Origin: Bacteroidales bacterium
GTDB taxonomy: Bacteria > Bacteroidota > Bacteroidia > Bacteroidales > SM23-62
Direction of reading: 5' to 3'
Assembly: GCA_016783865.1 (NCBI GenBank)
Contig: JADHVS010000192.1
Span: forward strand, 1 to 8,382
DNA length: 8,382 nucleotides
How positions within the stretch are numbered: position 1 is the first letter of the stretch; each line of letters begins with the position of its first letter. This document shows, piece after piece, positions 1-5,956 of the stretch. The notes below the pieces were generated by a model. It did no database searches. It had not been told where the DNA came from and saw only the letters and a list, made by a program, of their open reading frames with translations. Made by a program: the position numbers and the translations under genes.

Positions 1-97
1 ACGTTAATGATCAACAAATCAGAGTTATAACAATGAAACTAAACAGCAGGCCAAGGAAAAAGCTTAACTTTAAATCACCAGGAAGTATTTTTTTAAA

Positions 98-105
98 TAG
101 TTTTG
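98..105 (+). promoter_or_regulatory. Candidate Bacteroidetes -7 promoter box (TAGTTTTG)
   Basis: TAGTTTTG matches the Bacteroidetes sigma-ABfr -7 consensus TAnnTTTG exactly. No clear TTTG -33 element lies about 20 bp upstream. Transcription would start near 110, giving the lipoprotein gene at 258 a leader of about 150 nt. The rest of 1-257 is A+T-rich. It holds only a 32-codon ORF (33-131) without support and a 10-bp palindrome ATAAGCTTAT at 229-238. Promoter assignment is inference from a short motif. Confidence 0.25.
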
Positions 106-257
106 ATTCAAAAGTTGCACTTGCCTCTTGAATTTTCCATAGATTCGTTCTCTTAGGATAGCTTTTATTAATCGAATAGATATTGTAACTTGCGATAATG
201 GCGCAACCTTTTAATTATTAAAACCGTCATAAGCTTATATATTCAATCTAAACTGCT

Positions 258-1745
258 ATGAAACTATTAAGATCCTTTCTCTGGCTGCTGGTTATTTTGC
301 CGGCATTCATTTTCAGCTCCTGTGAAAAACAACCTGATGTTGAACAGGAAGGAACCCTCGAACTCGGGATAGTCCTTGACCAGCTTCAAGGGCAGCTTAA
401 AAGTGCCCTGGAAGACAGCAGCAAAGTAGGGACACATTCTGTGGTCATCAGCATAGTAAATGCAGATGGTGAACTGGTGATGGACAATGAGCGCCTGGAA
501 TTGTATAATTTTGGAGGATACTGGGTGACTAAAGAGATTAAACTTAAAACAGGGATTTACGAACTGATCAAGTTTTTCGTCGTTGACCCTGAAGGCAATG
601 TCCGGCTAGCTGCCCCTCTCGAAGGATCTCCCAAGGCATACCTGGTGAATCACCCGCTCCCCCTGCCCTTTGAGATCATGAAGGAACAGGTTACCCGGGT
701 AGTGCCCGAAGTGCTCCTGGTGGTTGAAGATCCGCCCGAAGCATTTGGTTACGTAACCTTCAGTTATTCAGTGGTTAAAACCCTTGATTTTTTCATTGCT
801 GTTTATATTGACGATCCCAGGATCATGGCTCCCACCAGGTGGACCGATGCCAAACTTACTGTCATCCTTGATTCTGTCTGGAGGCATTCATTCAAGCTTG
901 AACCCCGGATCAACAAGGTTACTGTCCGGGATGGTTACTGGCAATACCTGCTGGTCGTCGAAAAAGAGGGATTTATGCCGGTTAAGATGAGGATATCGCG
1001 TGATGAGCTCTTCAAAACAAGCCCTGAAAATCCGTTACTGGTAGGTTTACCGATGGGTAATGTGCATCTCCTGGTGCTGCAGCCCGGCCCCGAGGAGGGT
1101 AAGGATGCCATGATCAGCATGTCACTCCCGGAAGAGAATTTTGGGGATTACCCGTATTTTCAGGCCATGGCAGATTTACCTTATTCCAGTGTTGAGCAGC
1201 ATAAGCTGTCGCGCAGCCTGGTTGAATGGGACCTGAACCAGCTGCCCAAAAGTGCTGTCATCAAAAAGGCCATTTTAACACTTTACTATCCTTATAATAT
1301 ATACCCGGATACGATACCATTTTTCGATGCAGCCGGAAATCAACATACCGGAATTGATTCATCAGAAATTCCCTATGAGTTAAAATATGCCGCCGTTTTA
1401 CAAAGGGTCATATCGCCCTGGGAGGAACATGAAGTAACATGGAAGAACCAGCCTGAAACAACAGAAAAGAACCAGGTATTTATTCCCCGCAAGTATTACA
1501 TCCTGTACGATTATGATTGTGTGAATTGTTTTGTTCCTCCGGTTAAGGAAGTAATTGATATTACAGCATTGTTAACTGAAACAGACAACACCGGCCAGTA
1601 TGGCTTGCTGATGAAACTGGTCAATGAGGATAATTTTGAAATGTTCAGGTTTGCGTCCAGCGACTTCAATTTACACATTTCCACTGATCCCGGATTGAAT
1701 ACACTCTGGCCAAAACTGGAGATTTATTATACGCTGCCTTTATAA
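258..1745 (+). CDS. Lipoprotein with a C-terminal DNRLRE-type domain
   Basis: A 495-residue predicted lipoprotein. Residues 1-22 form a signal peptide (K3, R5, a hydrophobic core, then the lipobox FSSC with C22). The mature end, C-E-K-Q-P-D-V-E-Q-E, is acidic; acidic stretches after the lipidated Cys act as surface-export signals in some Bacteroidetes, so outer-face display is possible. Residues about 32-280 look like two or more beta-sandwich units: one spans the HSVVISI to YLVNHPLP region, another the FGYVTFSYSV region. I cannot name these. From about residue 280 the pattern GKDAMISM...NFGDYPYF, then VEWDLNQLP, ILTLYYPY, HEVTWKNQP, VIDITALL and GLLMKLVNEDN resembles the DNRLRE/CBM96-like domain, a beta-sandwich found in bacterial cell-surface and polysaccharide-related proteins. 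No catalytic motif or T9SS tail is visible, so a structural or ligand-binding surface role is inferred. The start is the only ATG that gives a signal peptide; there is no ribosome-binding site, as is usual in this phylum. A terminator follows 21 nt after the stop, so it is probably monocistronic. Confidence 0.85.
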   Translation: MKLLRSFLWLLVILPAFIFSSCEKQPDVEQEGTLELGIVLDQLQGQLKSALEDSSKVGTHSVVISIVNADGELVMDNERLELYNFGGYWVTKEIKLKTGIYELIKFFVVDPEGNVRLAAPLEGSPKAYLVNHPLPLPFEIMKEQVTRVVPEVLLVVEDPPEAFGYVTFSYSVVKTLDFFIAVYIDDPRIMAPTRWTDAKLTVILDSVWRHSFKLEPRINKVTVRDGYWQYLLVVEKEGFMPVKMRISRDELFKTSPENPLLVGLPMGNVHLLVLQPGPEEGKDAMISMSLPEENFGDYPYFQAMADLPYSSVEQHKLSRSLVEWDLNQLPKSAVIKKAILTLYYPYNIYPDTIPFFDAAGNQHTGIDSSEIPYELKYAAVLQRVISPWEEHEVTWKNQPETTEKNQVFIPRKYYILYDYDCVNCFVPPVKEVIDITALLTETDNTGQYGLLMKLVNEDNFEMFRFASSDFNLHISTDPGLNTLWPKLEIYYTLPL

Positions 1746-1766
1746 TATTCAGGATTCAATTGATAT

Positions 1767-1802
1767 AAATCCCGGTGATATTACTTTGCCGGGATTTTTT
1801 TT
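1767..1802 (+). terminator. Strong intrinsic terminator after the DNRLRE lipoprotein gene
   Basis: A perfect 9-bp stem pairs AAATCCCGG (1767-1775) with CCGGGATTT (1789-1797) around a 13-nt loop. The T-run spans 1795-1802. It lies 21 nt past the stop at 1745, where a Rho-independent terminator is expected. It also directly abuts the start of the dsrE-like gene, leaving almost no separate space for that gene's promoter and leader. Confidence 0.85.
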
Positions 1803-1808
1803 GCATGT

Positions 1809-2132
1809 TTGCGCATATGGTCGAGCGGTGATCCGGATGTAGCCGACAAGGTGTGCCTGATGTATACCCATGCCGCCAAAAGGAACCATTGGTTTGAGGA
1901 GGTAATTTTGGTTGTGTGTGGCCCTTCGCAGATGACGCTGGCTGAGAATGAGGAACTCCAGAAAAAGGTAAGCGCTATGGCCGGGGATGGAGTCATCGTG
2001 GAGGCATGTATCGCCTGTTCAAACAAGCTTGGGGTCACGGATGAATTAAAAGCCCTGGACCTTGATGTCAAGGGAATGGGGGTTCCGTTGACCCATTACC
2101 TGAAACGGGGATATAAAATGCTGTACTTCTAG
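1809..2132 (+). CDS. DsrE-family small protein, start uncertain
   Basis: About 107 residues of a DsrE/DsrF-like (sulfur-relay type) protein. From memory of the family, relatives of 110-120 aa begin with a beta strand leading into W-[ST]-S-G-D, then a helix, G-P-S, a V-x-A-C-x-A-C motif, and end with M-G-x-P-L-T-x-x-L-K. Seen here are IWSSGD (residues 3-8), VVCGPSQ (35-41), VEACIACSNKLGV (64-76) and KGMGVPLTHYLKRGYKMLYF at the end. The two Cys of ACIAC are the likely persulfide or sulfur-handling residues; the function of this subgroup is not firmly known. The start is a problem. The TTG at 1809 gives MRIWSSGD, a few residues shorter than relatives, and the frame upstream runs through the terminator T-run to a stop at 1776 with no ATG. 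An ATG at 1805 is in another frame and reaches a stop within nine codons. Removing one T from the TTT after it would give ATG-TTG-CGC-ATA-TGG, a normal-looking start. So this is either a TTG start, a homopolymer frameshift, or a gene whose 5' end was replaced. The body is intact and ends at TAG 2130-2132. Confidence 0.75.
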   Translation: MRIWSSGDPDVADKVCLMYTHAAKRNHWFEEVILVVCGPSQMTLAENEELQKKVSAMAGDGVIVEACIACSNKLGVTDELKALDLDVKGMGVPLTHYLKRGYKMLYF

Positions 2133-2151
2133 GGCTCTCATTAAAGGATAT

Positions 2152-2186
2152 TAATTAAGTTTGTGTAAAAGCTGCAAACTTAATTA
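2152..2186. repeat. 12-bp perfect inverted repeat before the lactonase gene
   Basis: TAATTAAGTTTG (2152-2163) is the exact reverse complement of CAAACTTAATTA (2175-2186), with an 11-nt spacer. It starts 19 nt after the dsrE-like stop and ends 8 nt before the lactonase ATG. The arms are A+T-rich and no T-run follows on the + strand, so it is a poor intrinsic terminator. Because each arm contains TAAGTTTG, it could be an operator overlapping the promoter, or a leader hairpin that limits access to the start codon. The repeat is seen directly; its role is inference. Confidence 0.7.
2156..2163 (+). promoter_or_regulatory. Candidate -7 promoter box for the lactonase gene (TAAGTTTG)
   Basis: TAAGTTTG matches TAnnTTTG exactly. 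With transcription starting about 5 nt downstream (near 2168) the leader before ATG 2195 would be about 27 nt, a natural length. No good -33 TTTG is visible about 20 bp upstream. The box sits inside the left arm of the 2152-2186 inverted repeat. The right arm carries the same box on the minus strand, so outward antisense transcription into the dsrE-like gene is conceivable. Confidence 0.4.
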
Positions 2187-2194
2187 TCTACATT

Positions 2195-3334
2195 ATGAGA
2201 TTCTTAATATTCATTCCTCTGTTCCTGATTTCCTGCCAGATCCGCACGCCGGATGCCAGTGAGAAAATCAAATTTTATGTAGGTGCCGCCGACAGGAACC
2301 TGGAAAATTCCATTGTGTTCTGTGAATTGGATTTGACAACCGGGGAATTGACGAAAGTTGACTCTTTTCCCGGCACTAAAAGTTCATCATACCTTGCCCT
2401 GTCGCCCGACAATAAATTTCTTTATGCCCTGAACAGCGAGACAGGACCTGACAATAAAACACAGCAGGTAACAAGCTTTTCTGTTAACCCGGAAACCGGT
2501 GCCTTGAAATTATTGAACAGCCAGTCCTCTGAAGGCAGCGGCGCATGCCATATATCCGTTCATCCCTCCGGGAAATATGTTTTTACCGCCAACTACAGCA
2601 GCGGCACCATAGCCGTGCATCCGGTGAACGAAGATGGCAGCCTGGCAGAGGCATCGGATGTTAAGCAGCATGAAGGTACCGGTCCCGATGAGGAAAGGCA
2701 GGAAGCCGCCCATGCCCATTTCATCTGTGCCGATCCGCAGGGTAACTATGTGCTGGCCGTTGACCTCGGCATCGACAAAGTAATGGATTACATTTTCGAT
2801 GAGGCCACCGGGGAGTTAAACCCGAATCCGGAGCAGCGGTTTTTTGAAACATCCCCCGGTGCGGGCCCGCGCCACCTTGCGTTCCATCCTTCCGGAAATC
2901 ACCTGTATCTTCTGAACGAACTGAATGGTACTTTAACGGCCTGCAGTTACGATCAGGACCGCGGAGTGATATCAGAAATAAACACCCTCATGAACCTTCC
3001 TGCCGATTTTTCAGGATTTAATAAATCGGCTGCCGTCAGGGTCCATCCTGAAGGGAAATTTGTTTATGCATCCAACCGGGGGGACCTCAACAGCATAACA
3101 GTCTTTAAAATAAGGGAAGACGGATCCATTGAGCAGGTACAGGTACAGGATCAGCACATCAACTGGCCGCGGGATTTCAATATTGATCCTTCGGGCACCT
3201 TCCTTCTGGCAGAGAACAAGCTGGGGAACAGCATAGTCGTTTTCCGGATCGACCCGGAGTCGGGAAAGCTGGTGGAAACAGGGAAGGAGATTCCTGTCAG
3301 GCAGCCGAGTTGTATTGTTTTCCTTGATAAATGA
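2195..3334 (+). CDS. Lactonase-family (YbhE/Pgl-type) seven-bladed propeller, predicted lipoprotein
   Basis: A 379-residue protein of the lactonase family, whose cytosolic members (Pgl/YbhE) hydrolyse 6-phosphogluconolactone in the pentose phosphate pathway. Propeller repeats are clear: SSYLALSPDNKFLYALN, CHISVHPSGKYVFTANY, AHFICADPQGNYVLAVDLG, GPRHLAFHPSGNHLYLLNE, AAVRVHPEGKFVYASNRG and PRDFNIDPSGTFLLAENK, each an outer strand, a [DHS]P[SDEQ]G turn and an inner strand. Residues typical of the family pocket are present: H173/H175 in AAHAH, R226-H227 in GPRH, R295 in SNRG, and the late WPRDF. Length fits the family (about 330-390). Unlike cytosolic Pgl, the N-terminus MRFLIFIPLFLISC is a short lipoprotein signal with lipobox LISC (C14). 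The product is therefore probably envelope-anchored and may act on another lactone or none. ATG 2195 is the only start giving the signal. Probably transcribed alone from the box at 2156. Family is sure; substrate is not. Confidence 0.88.
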   Translation: MRFLIFIPLFLISCQIRTPDASEKIKFYVGAADRNLENSIVFCELDLTTGELTKVDSFPGTKSSSYLALSPDNKFLYALNSETGPDNKTQQVTSFSVNPETGALKLLNSQSSEGSGACHISVHPSGKYVFTANYSSGTIAVHPVNEDGSLAEASDVKQHEGTGPDEERQEAAHAHFICADPQGNYVLAVDLGIDKVMDYIFDEATGELNPNPEQRFFETSPGAGPRHLAFHPSGNHLYLLNELNGTLTACSYDQDRGVISEINTLMNLPADFSGFNKSAAVRVHPEGKFVYASNRGDLNSITVFKIREDGSIEQVQVQDQHINWPRDFNIDPSGTFLLAENKLGNSIVVFRIDPESGKLVETGKEIPVRQPSCIVFLDK

Positions 3335-3395
3335 CGGTATTCCCTATCTTATTTTTTACACCCTTATTTTCACTCTAACAACCTAGGAGATAGAA

Positions 3396-3403
3396 TAATT
3401 TTG
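3396..3403 (+). promoter_or_regulatory. Candidate -7 promoter box (TAATTTTG)
   Basis: TAATTTTG fits TAnnTTTG exactly. It lies 59 nt upstream of ATG 3463 of the truncated exported ORF, implying a leader of about 55 nt. No -33 element is recognisable. The surrounding 3335-3462 stretch is A+T-rich and I see no clear terminator for the lactonase gene in it. A retained promoter would fit a gene that has lost its 3' part. Confidence 0.3.
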
Positions 3404-3462
3404 ACTCATGTTTTGATTAATCGTAACTTAAGTCATTGATTCATAACCAAAATTGTTCAACC

Positions 3463-3672
3463 ATGATTGTATGCAGTTTTTGGAAAGAAATCTTAATCTT
3501 CTCCCTGCTATTATGTTTGCTTGTAAGCAATGTCTACCCCCAGGCAGATAATGATTCCACCAAGGCAATCAGATTGACCTGTTTTTATTTCGGAGCCGGC
3601 GGTGGTCCGGCTTCTGAAGGAGGTCTCGGTGGTGAAGTAATACATTTATTTTCTCCAATATCATGGTTATGA
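3463..3672 (+). pseudogene. 5' remnant of an exported protein gene
   Basis: An ORF of 69 residues from ATG 3463; an upstream in-frame TTG at 3436 would add nine residues in front of a good signal peptide and is less likely. Residues 1-27 (MIVCSFWKEI, then a leucine-rich core, ending NVYPQ-A) form a Sec signal peptide of the kind ending in Q common in Bacteroidetes. The mature part, DNDSTKAIRL then CFYFGAGGGPASEGGLGGEV, is glycine-rich and looks like the first strands of an outer-membrane barrel or membrane-associated protein. It then stops abruptly after HLFSPISWL at TGA 3670-3672. The other two frames after the stop do not continue a recognisable protein: one runs for a few residues to a TGA near 3690, and the rest is A+T-rich noncoding. 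I infer a gene cut off by deletion. A genuine small secreted peptide is the alternative. No specific family is recognised. Confidence 0.5.
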
Positions 3673-3745
3673 TGCGGTTAATTAAAAGCACCTGAATATT
3701 TATTAACCCCCCAGGTATATTCATTCTATATCTTCTGAATTCTAT

Positions 3746-3753
3746 TATTTTTG
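3746..3753 (+). promoter_or_regulatory. Candidate -7 promoter box next to the flavodoxin start (TATTTTTG)
   Basis: TATTTTTG is an exact TAnnTTTG match ending only 4 nt before the flavodoxin ATG at 3758. If used, transcription would start at or within a few bases of the ATG, giving a leaderless or nearly leaderless mRNA. A promoter further upstream in 3673-3745 is an alternative, but no other exact match is seen there. Confidence 0.25.
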
Positions 3754-3757
3754 ATGC

Positions 3758-4264
3758 ATGGAGAAAGTGGCCATATTATTTGGTTCGTCTACGGGAAATA
3801 CAGAGTCGATAGCCCAAACATTGGCAGAAAAAATCGGTGAAAACATTGCTGAGGCCTTTAATGTATCTGACTTTTCTGTTTCCAGGCTAGCCGAATATAA
3901 TAATTTGATCTTAGGGGTCTCCACCTTGGGGATTGGCGCCATACAGGATCACTGGAAAGACTTTCTCCCGAAACTTGCCAGGGCAGACTTAAATGGCAAA
4001 ACCATCGCACTGTTTGGTCTGGGTGATACAGAATCTTATCCCGATACATTTGTGGATGGGATGGGGATTGTTTATGAAGCGATCAGGAAAAAAGGATGCA
4101 CAATTATTGGCCAGGTAGATACTATTGGATATAGCTTTGAACATTCAGGAGCCGTTTACGAGGGAAAATTTATCGGGTTGCCCCTTGACGAAGATAACGA
4201 GAGCGAATTAACACCGTCCCGCATTGAGAATTGGCTTAATGAAATAACTGCCAAATTTATATAA
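3758..4264 (+). CDS. fldA: Flavodoxin, long-chain type
   Basis: A 168-residue cytosolic FMN electron carrier, typically a low-potential donor or acceptor for redox enzymes and a stand-in for ferredoxin under iron limitation. The phosphate-binding loop is G9-S-S-T-G-N-T15-E. The 60s FMN loop is STLGIGAIQDHW (55-66). The 90s loop is ALFGLGDTESYPDTFVDGMG (84-103), with Y94 at the usual isoalloxazine-stacking place. The insert around 118-150 (QVDTIGYSFEHSGAVYEGKFIGLPLDEDN) marks the long-chain class. The length is normal for that class. One point is unusual: the position that carries the second stacking aromatic in cyanobacterial and enterobacterial flavodoxins (Trp57 in T-W) is Leu57 here. ATG 3758 gives the standard MEKVAILFGSSTGNTE start; the overlapping ATG at 3754 is out of frame. 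The peptidase gene follows after 58 nt on the same strand, but a hairpin lies between. Confidence 0.95.
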   Translation: MEKVAILFGSSTGNTESIAQTLAEKIGENIAEAFNVSDFSVSRLAEYNNLILGVSTLGIGAIQDHWKDFLPKLARADLNGKTIALFGLGDTESYPDTFVDGMGIVYEAIRKKGCTIIGQVDTIGYSFEHSGAVYEGKFIGLPLDEDNESELTPSRIENWLNEITAKFI

Positions 4265-4288
4265 ACCTTAATCCGATTTGAAGGAAGT

Positions 4289-4307
4289 GGGGAATTTACC
4301 ATTCCCT
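4289..4307 (+). terminator. Small hairpin between flavodoxin and peptidase genes
   Basis: GGGAAT (4290-4295) pairs with ATTCCC (4301-4306) around the 5-nt loop TTACC. A G-T wobble (4289/4307) extends the stem. The sequence after it is T-rich but interrupted (TTTAAATACTTTTATT). This could be a weak terminator for the flavodoxin gene or a leader hairpin 15 nt before the peptidase ATG at 4323. The hairpin is seen; its function is inferred. Confidence 0.4.
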
Positions 4308-4322
4308 TTAAATACTTTTATT

Positions 4323-5837
4323 ATGAAGAAAACAGCTGTCCTGCTAATTGTTTTGTTTTGGATAGTATCTCCGATTGTTGAAATTAACGGACAAGCAATT
4401 GAAAAGGTTGATTTCAGGAATTTAGTAAGTGCCCAAATGCTTTATAACTACGTCGATACATTAAGTTCGGACGAGTTTGAAGGAAGGCTGACCGGGCATA
4501 TCGGATATGATAAATCAGCCGAATGGGTAATAGAGAAATTCAAAGAATGGGATGTTCAACCGCTTGGCGACGACGGAAATTACTTGCAACACTTCCCACA
4601 TCCATATACTGAAATATTTCCCGGGTGTGAAGTTCTCATGCATGTCAATGGAGAAGAACCAAATAGCTACAATTATATAGAAGAATTCATCCCTGGTTCA
4701 ACATCGGGGAATGGCGAAATAACAGACGAAGTGATCTATGTGGGATATGGTATTACTGCCCCGGAATTAGGTTATGATGACTATACTGATGTGGATGTCT
4801 CAGGAAAAATTGTGCTGATGGAAAGAGAAGTGCCTGTAAATACATCCCATGAGAATTTCCTGGATTGGAGACCTTATTCTTTTCATCAGTATAAATTGTT
4901 GAACGCAGTTGAGCATGGTGCAGCCGGGATGTTGTATAATTATCACATAGCAAATCCAAATAATGCTTATTCGGAAGGATTCATTTATTCTCATATCGGG
5001 AAAACTGTGATGGAGAATATTTTCGACCAGACCGGCGAACATCCTGACAGCATAGTAAAACAGATAAAAGAGAAATTACAGCCCCGGTCATTTAAAACAG
5101 AAAAAACCTTTACGATAAAAAACGAAACCAGGTATCATCCCGACGGCGTTGGCTCTAACGTAATTGGATTTATTAAAGGTACTGATCCGGTTTTGAAGAA
5201 TGAATACATTTTTGTAGGCGGGCACCTGGATCACCTGGGAAGGTGTTATGAGATCATGCCCGGAGCGAATGACAATGCTTCAGGTGTAAGCGTTACGTTA
5301 GGTATAGCAGCGGCTCTCGCAAAATCTGAAATAAAACTTAAGAGATCGGTTGTTTTCATTTTAATGGGCGCCGAAGAGGCTGAATTGAGAGGCGTTCAGT
5401 ATTTCCTGAAAAACCCGACGATCTCTTCCCGTGACAATATAAAGGGCTATATTAATATGGATGCCGTTGGTATTGGAAGCAAGATCCATGTTGGATTTGC
5501 AGAGAATTACCCTGTGTTTTATTCATACCTGGAAAACGCAAACCAATCTCTCAACTTTGATTTGTCGGGAAGTCATTCCTCTAACATCGGCAGGCCAAGA
5601 TTGGATGCCGCTTTCTTTGATTGGTACGGGATCCCCGTTCTATCCATAAATACTCATGGAGAGAGCTCATCATCAGGCAATTATCAGTATCATACTCCAT
5701 TTGATGATATTTCCAATATAGAGCCTGAGATCATGTTAAACCTTGCTGAATTATTGTTTCATTCTATTGTTGTGATGGCGAATGAGGATCAGTTAAACTT
5801 TAACAGTGGAGAAGTAAGGGAAGAATTCATAAAATGA
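4323..5837 (+). CDS. Secreted M28-family zinc peptidase with PA-type insert
   Basis: A 504-residue M28 (aminopeptidase Y/S-like) metallopeptidase, expected to remove N-terminal residues or dipeptides from peptides outside the cytoplasm. Residues 1-24 (MKKTAVLLIVLFWIVSPIVE followed by INGQ) are a Sec signal without a lipobox. A protease-associated (PA)-like insert spans about 128-240 (GEITDEVIYVGYGI, VSGKIVLMER, AAGMLYNYH). The catalytic domain covers about 275-495 and every expected metal ligand is present: H301 in GGHLDHLG (with D303 two residues on), D317 in GANDNASG, the E351-E352 pair in GAEEAEL (first the general base, second a ligand), D380 in NMDAVG, and H457 in YHTPFDD. It should bind two zinc ions and be active. 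The start at ATG 4323 is chosen because it begins the signal peptide; the frame is open back to a TTG at 4278, but the added residues are not signal-like. No C-terminal sorting domain is seen, so periplasmic location is likeliest. Substrate preference cannot be read. Confidence 0.93.
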   Translation: MKKTAVLLIVLFWIVSPIVEINGQAIEKVDFRNLVSAQMLYNYVDTLSSDEFEGRLTGHIGYDKSAEWVIEKFKEWDVQPLGDDGNYLQHFPHPYTEIFPGCEVLMHVNGEEPNSYNYIEEFIPGSTSGNGEITDEVIYVGYGITAPELGYDDYTDVDVSGKIVLMEREVPVNTSHENFLDWRPYSFHQYKLLNAVEHGAAGMLYNYHIANPNNAYSEGFIYSHIGKTVMENIFDQTGEHPDSIVKQIKEKLQPRSFKTEKTFTIKNETRYHPDGVGSNVIGFIKGTDPVLKNEYIFVGGHLDHLGRCYEIMPGANDNASGVSVTLGIAAALAKSEIKLKRSVVFILMGAEEAELRGVQYFLKNPTISSRDNIKGYINMDAVGIGSKIHVGFAENYPVFYSYLENANQSLNFDLSGSHSSNIGRPRLDAAFFDWYGIPVLSINTHGESSSSGNYQYHTPFDDISNIEPEIMLNLAELLFHSIVVMANEDQLNFNSGEVREEFIK

Positions 5838-5897
5838 CCTGATTAATCCACGATTGTTTGATGGACAAAATCATTTATTGTGGGATGCTTGTTACTT

Positions 5898-5925
5898 ATT
5901 TGTGAACAAAGGTTTGCTCACAAAT
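5898..5925. repeat. 28-bp imperfect dyad upstream of carB
   Basis: ATTTGTGA (5898-5905) and TCACAAAT (5918-5925) are perfect reverse complements. Inside them, after one mismatched pair (A5906/C5917), CAAA (5907-5910) and TTTG (5913-5916) pair again around a central GG. The whole element is symmetric except for that pair and the centre. A 2-nt loop is too tight for an ideal RNA hairpin and no T-run follows, so a protein-binding operator is at least as plausible as a terminator. It is 61 nt after the peptidase stop and 70 nt before the carB start. Confidence 0.55.
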
Positions 5926-5948
5926 TTCCACTAACCAATAAGGTTGTC

Positions 5949-5956
5949 TATATTTA
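5949..5956 (+). promoter_or_regulatory. Possible carB -7 box (TATATTTA, one mismatch)
   Basis: TATATTTA differs from TAnnTTTG only at the last base and lies 39 nt upstream of the carB ATG, implying a leader of about 35 nt. If it is used, the dyad at 5898-5925 would be centred about 50 nt upstream of the transcription start, a usual place for a regulator. No -33 element is convincing. Confidence 0.2.

Noticed and set aside
33..131. Short + strand ORF of 32 codons starting MKLNSRPRKKLN
   Set aside because: Very short, low-complexity, with no recognisable domain, and in A+T-rich sequence where such ORFs arise by chance.
1781..2071. Minus-strand ORF of 96 codons
   Set aside because: It lies antisense to the dsrE-like gene, whose DsrE motifs are clear. 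The minus-strand translation shows no recognisable family.
2152..2190. Intrinsic terminator for the dsrE-like gene
   Set aside because: The stem is perfect but A+T-rich and no T-run follows on the + strand. It also includes a promoter-like box and ends 8 nt before the next ATG.
3690..3717. Hairpin ACCTG/CAGGT after the truncated ORF
   Set aside because: Only 5 bp with a loop of about 18 nt; not distinguishable from chance.
5848..5883. Possible peptidase terminator using CCACGAT and ATTGTGG arms
   Set aside because: The arms have a mismatch, the loop is over 20 nt and no T-run follows.
5901..5922. CRP-like site: TGTGA and TCACA half-sites before carB
   Set aside because: The classical CRP site has 6 nt between the half-sites; here there are 12. 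The symmetry also extends inside and outside the half-sites, so a standard CRP site is not supported.
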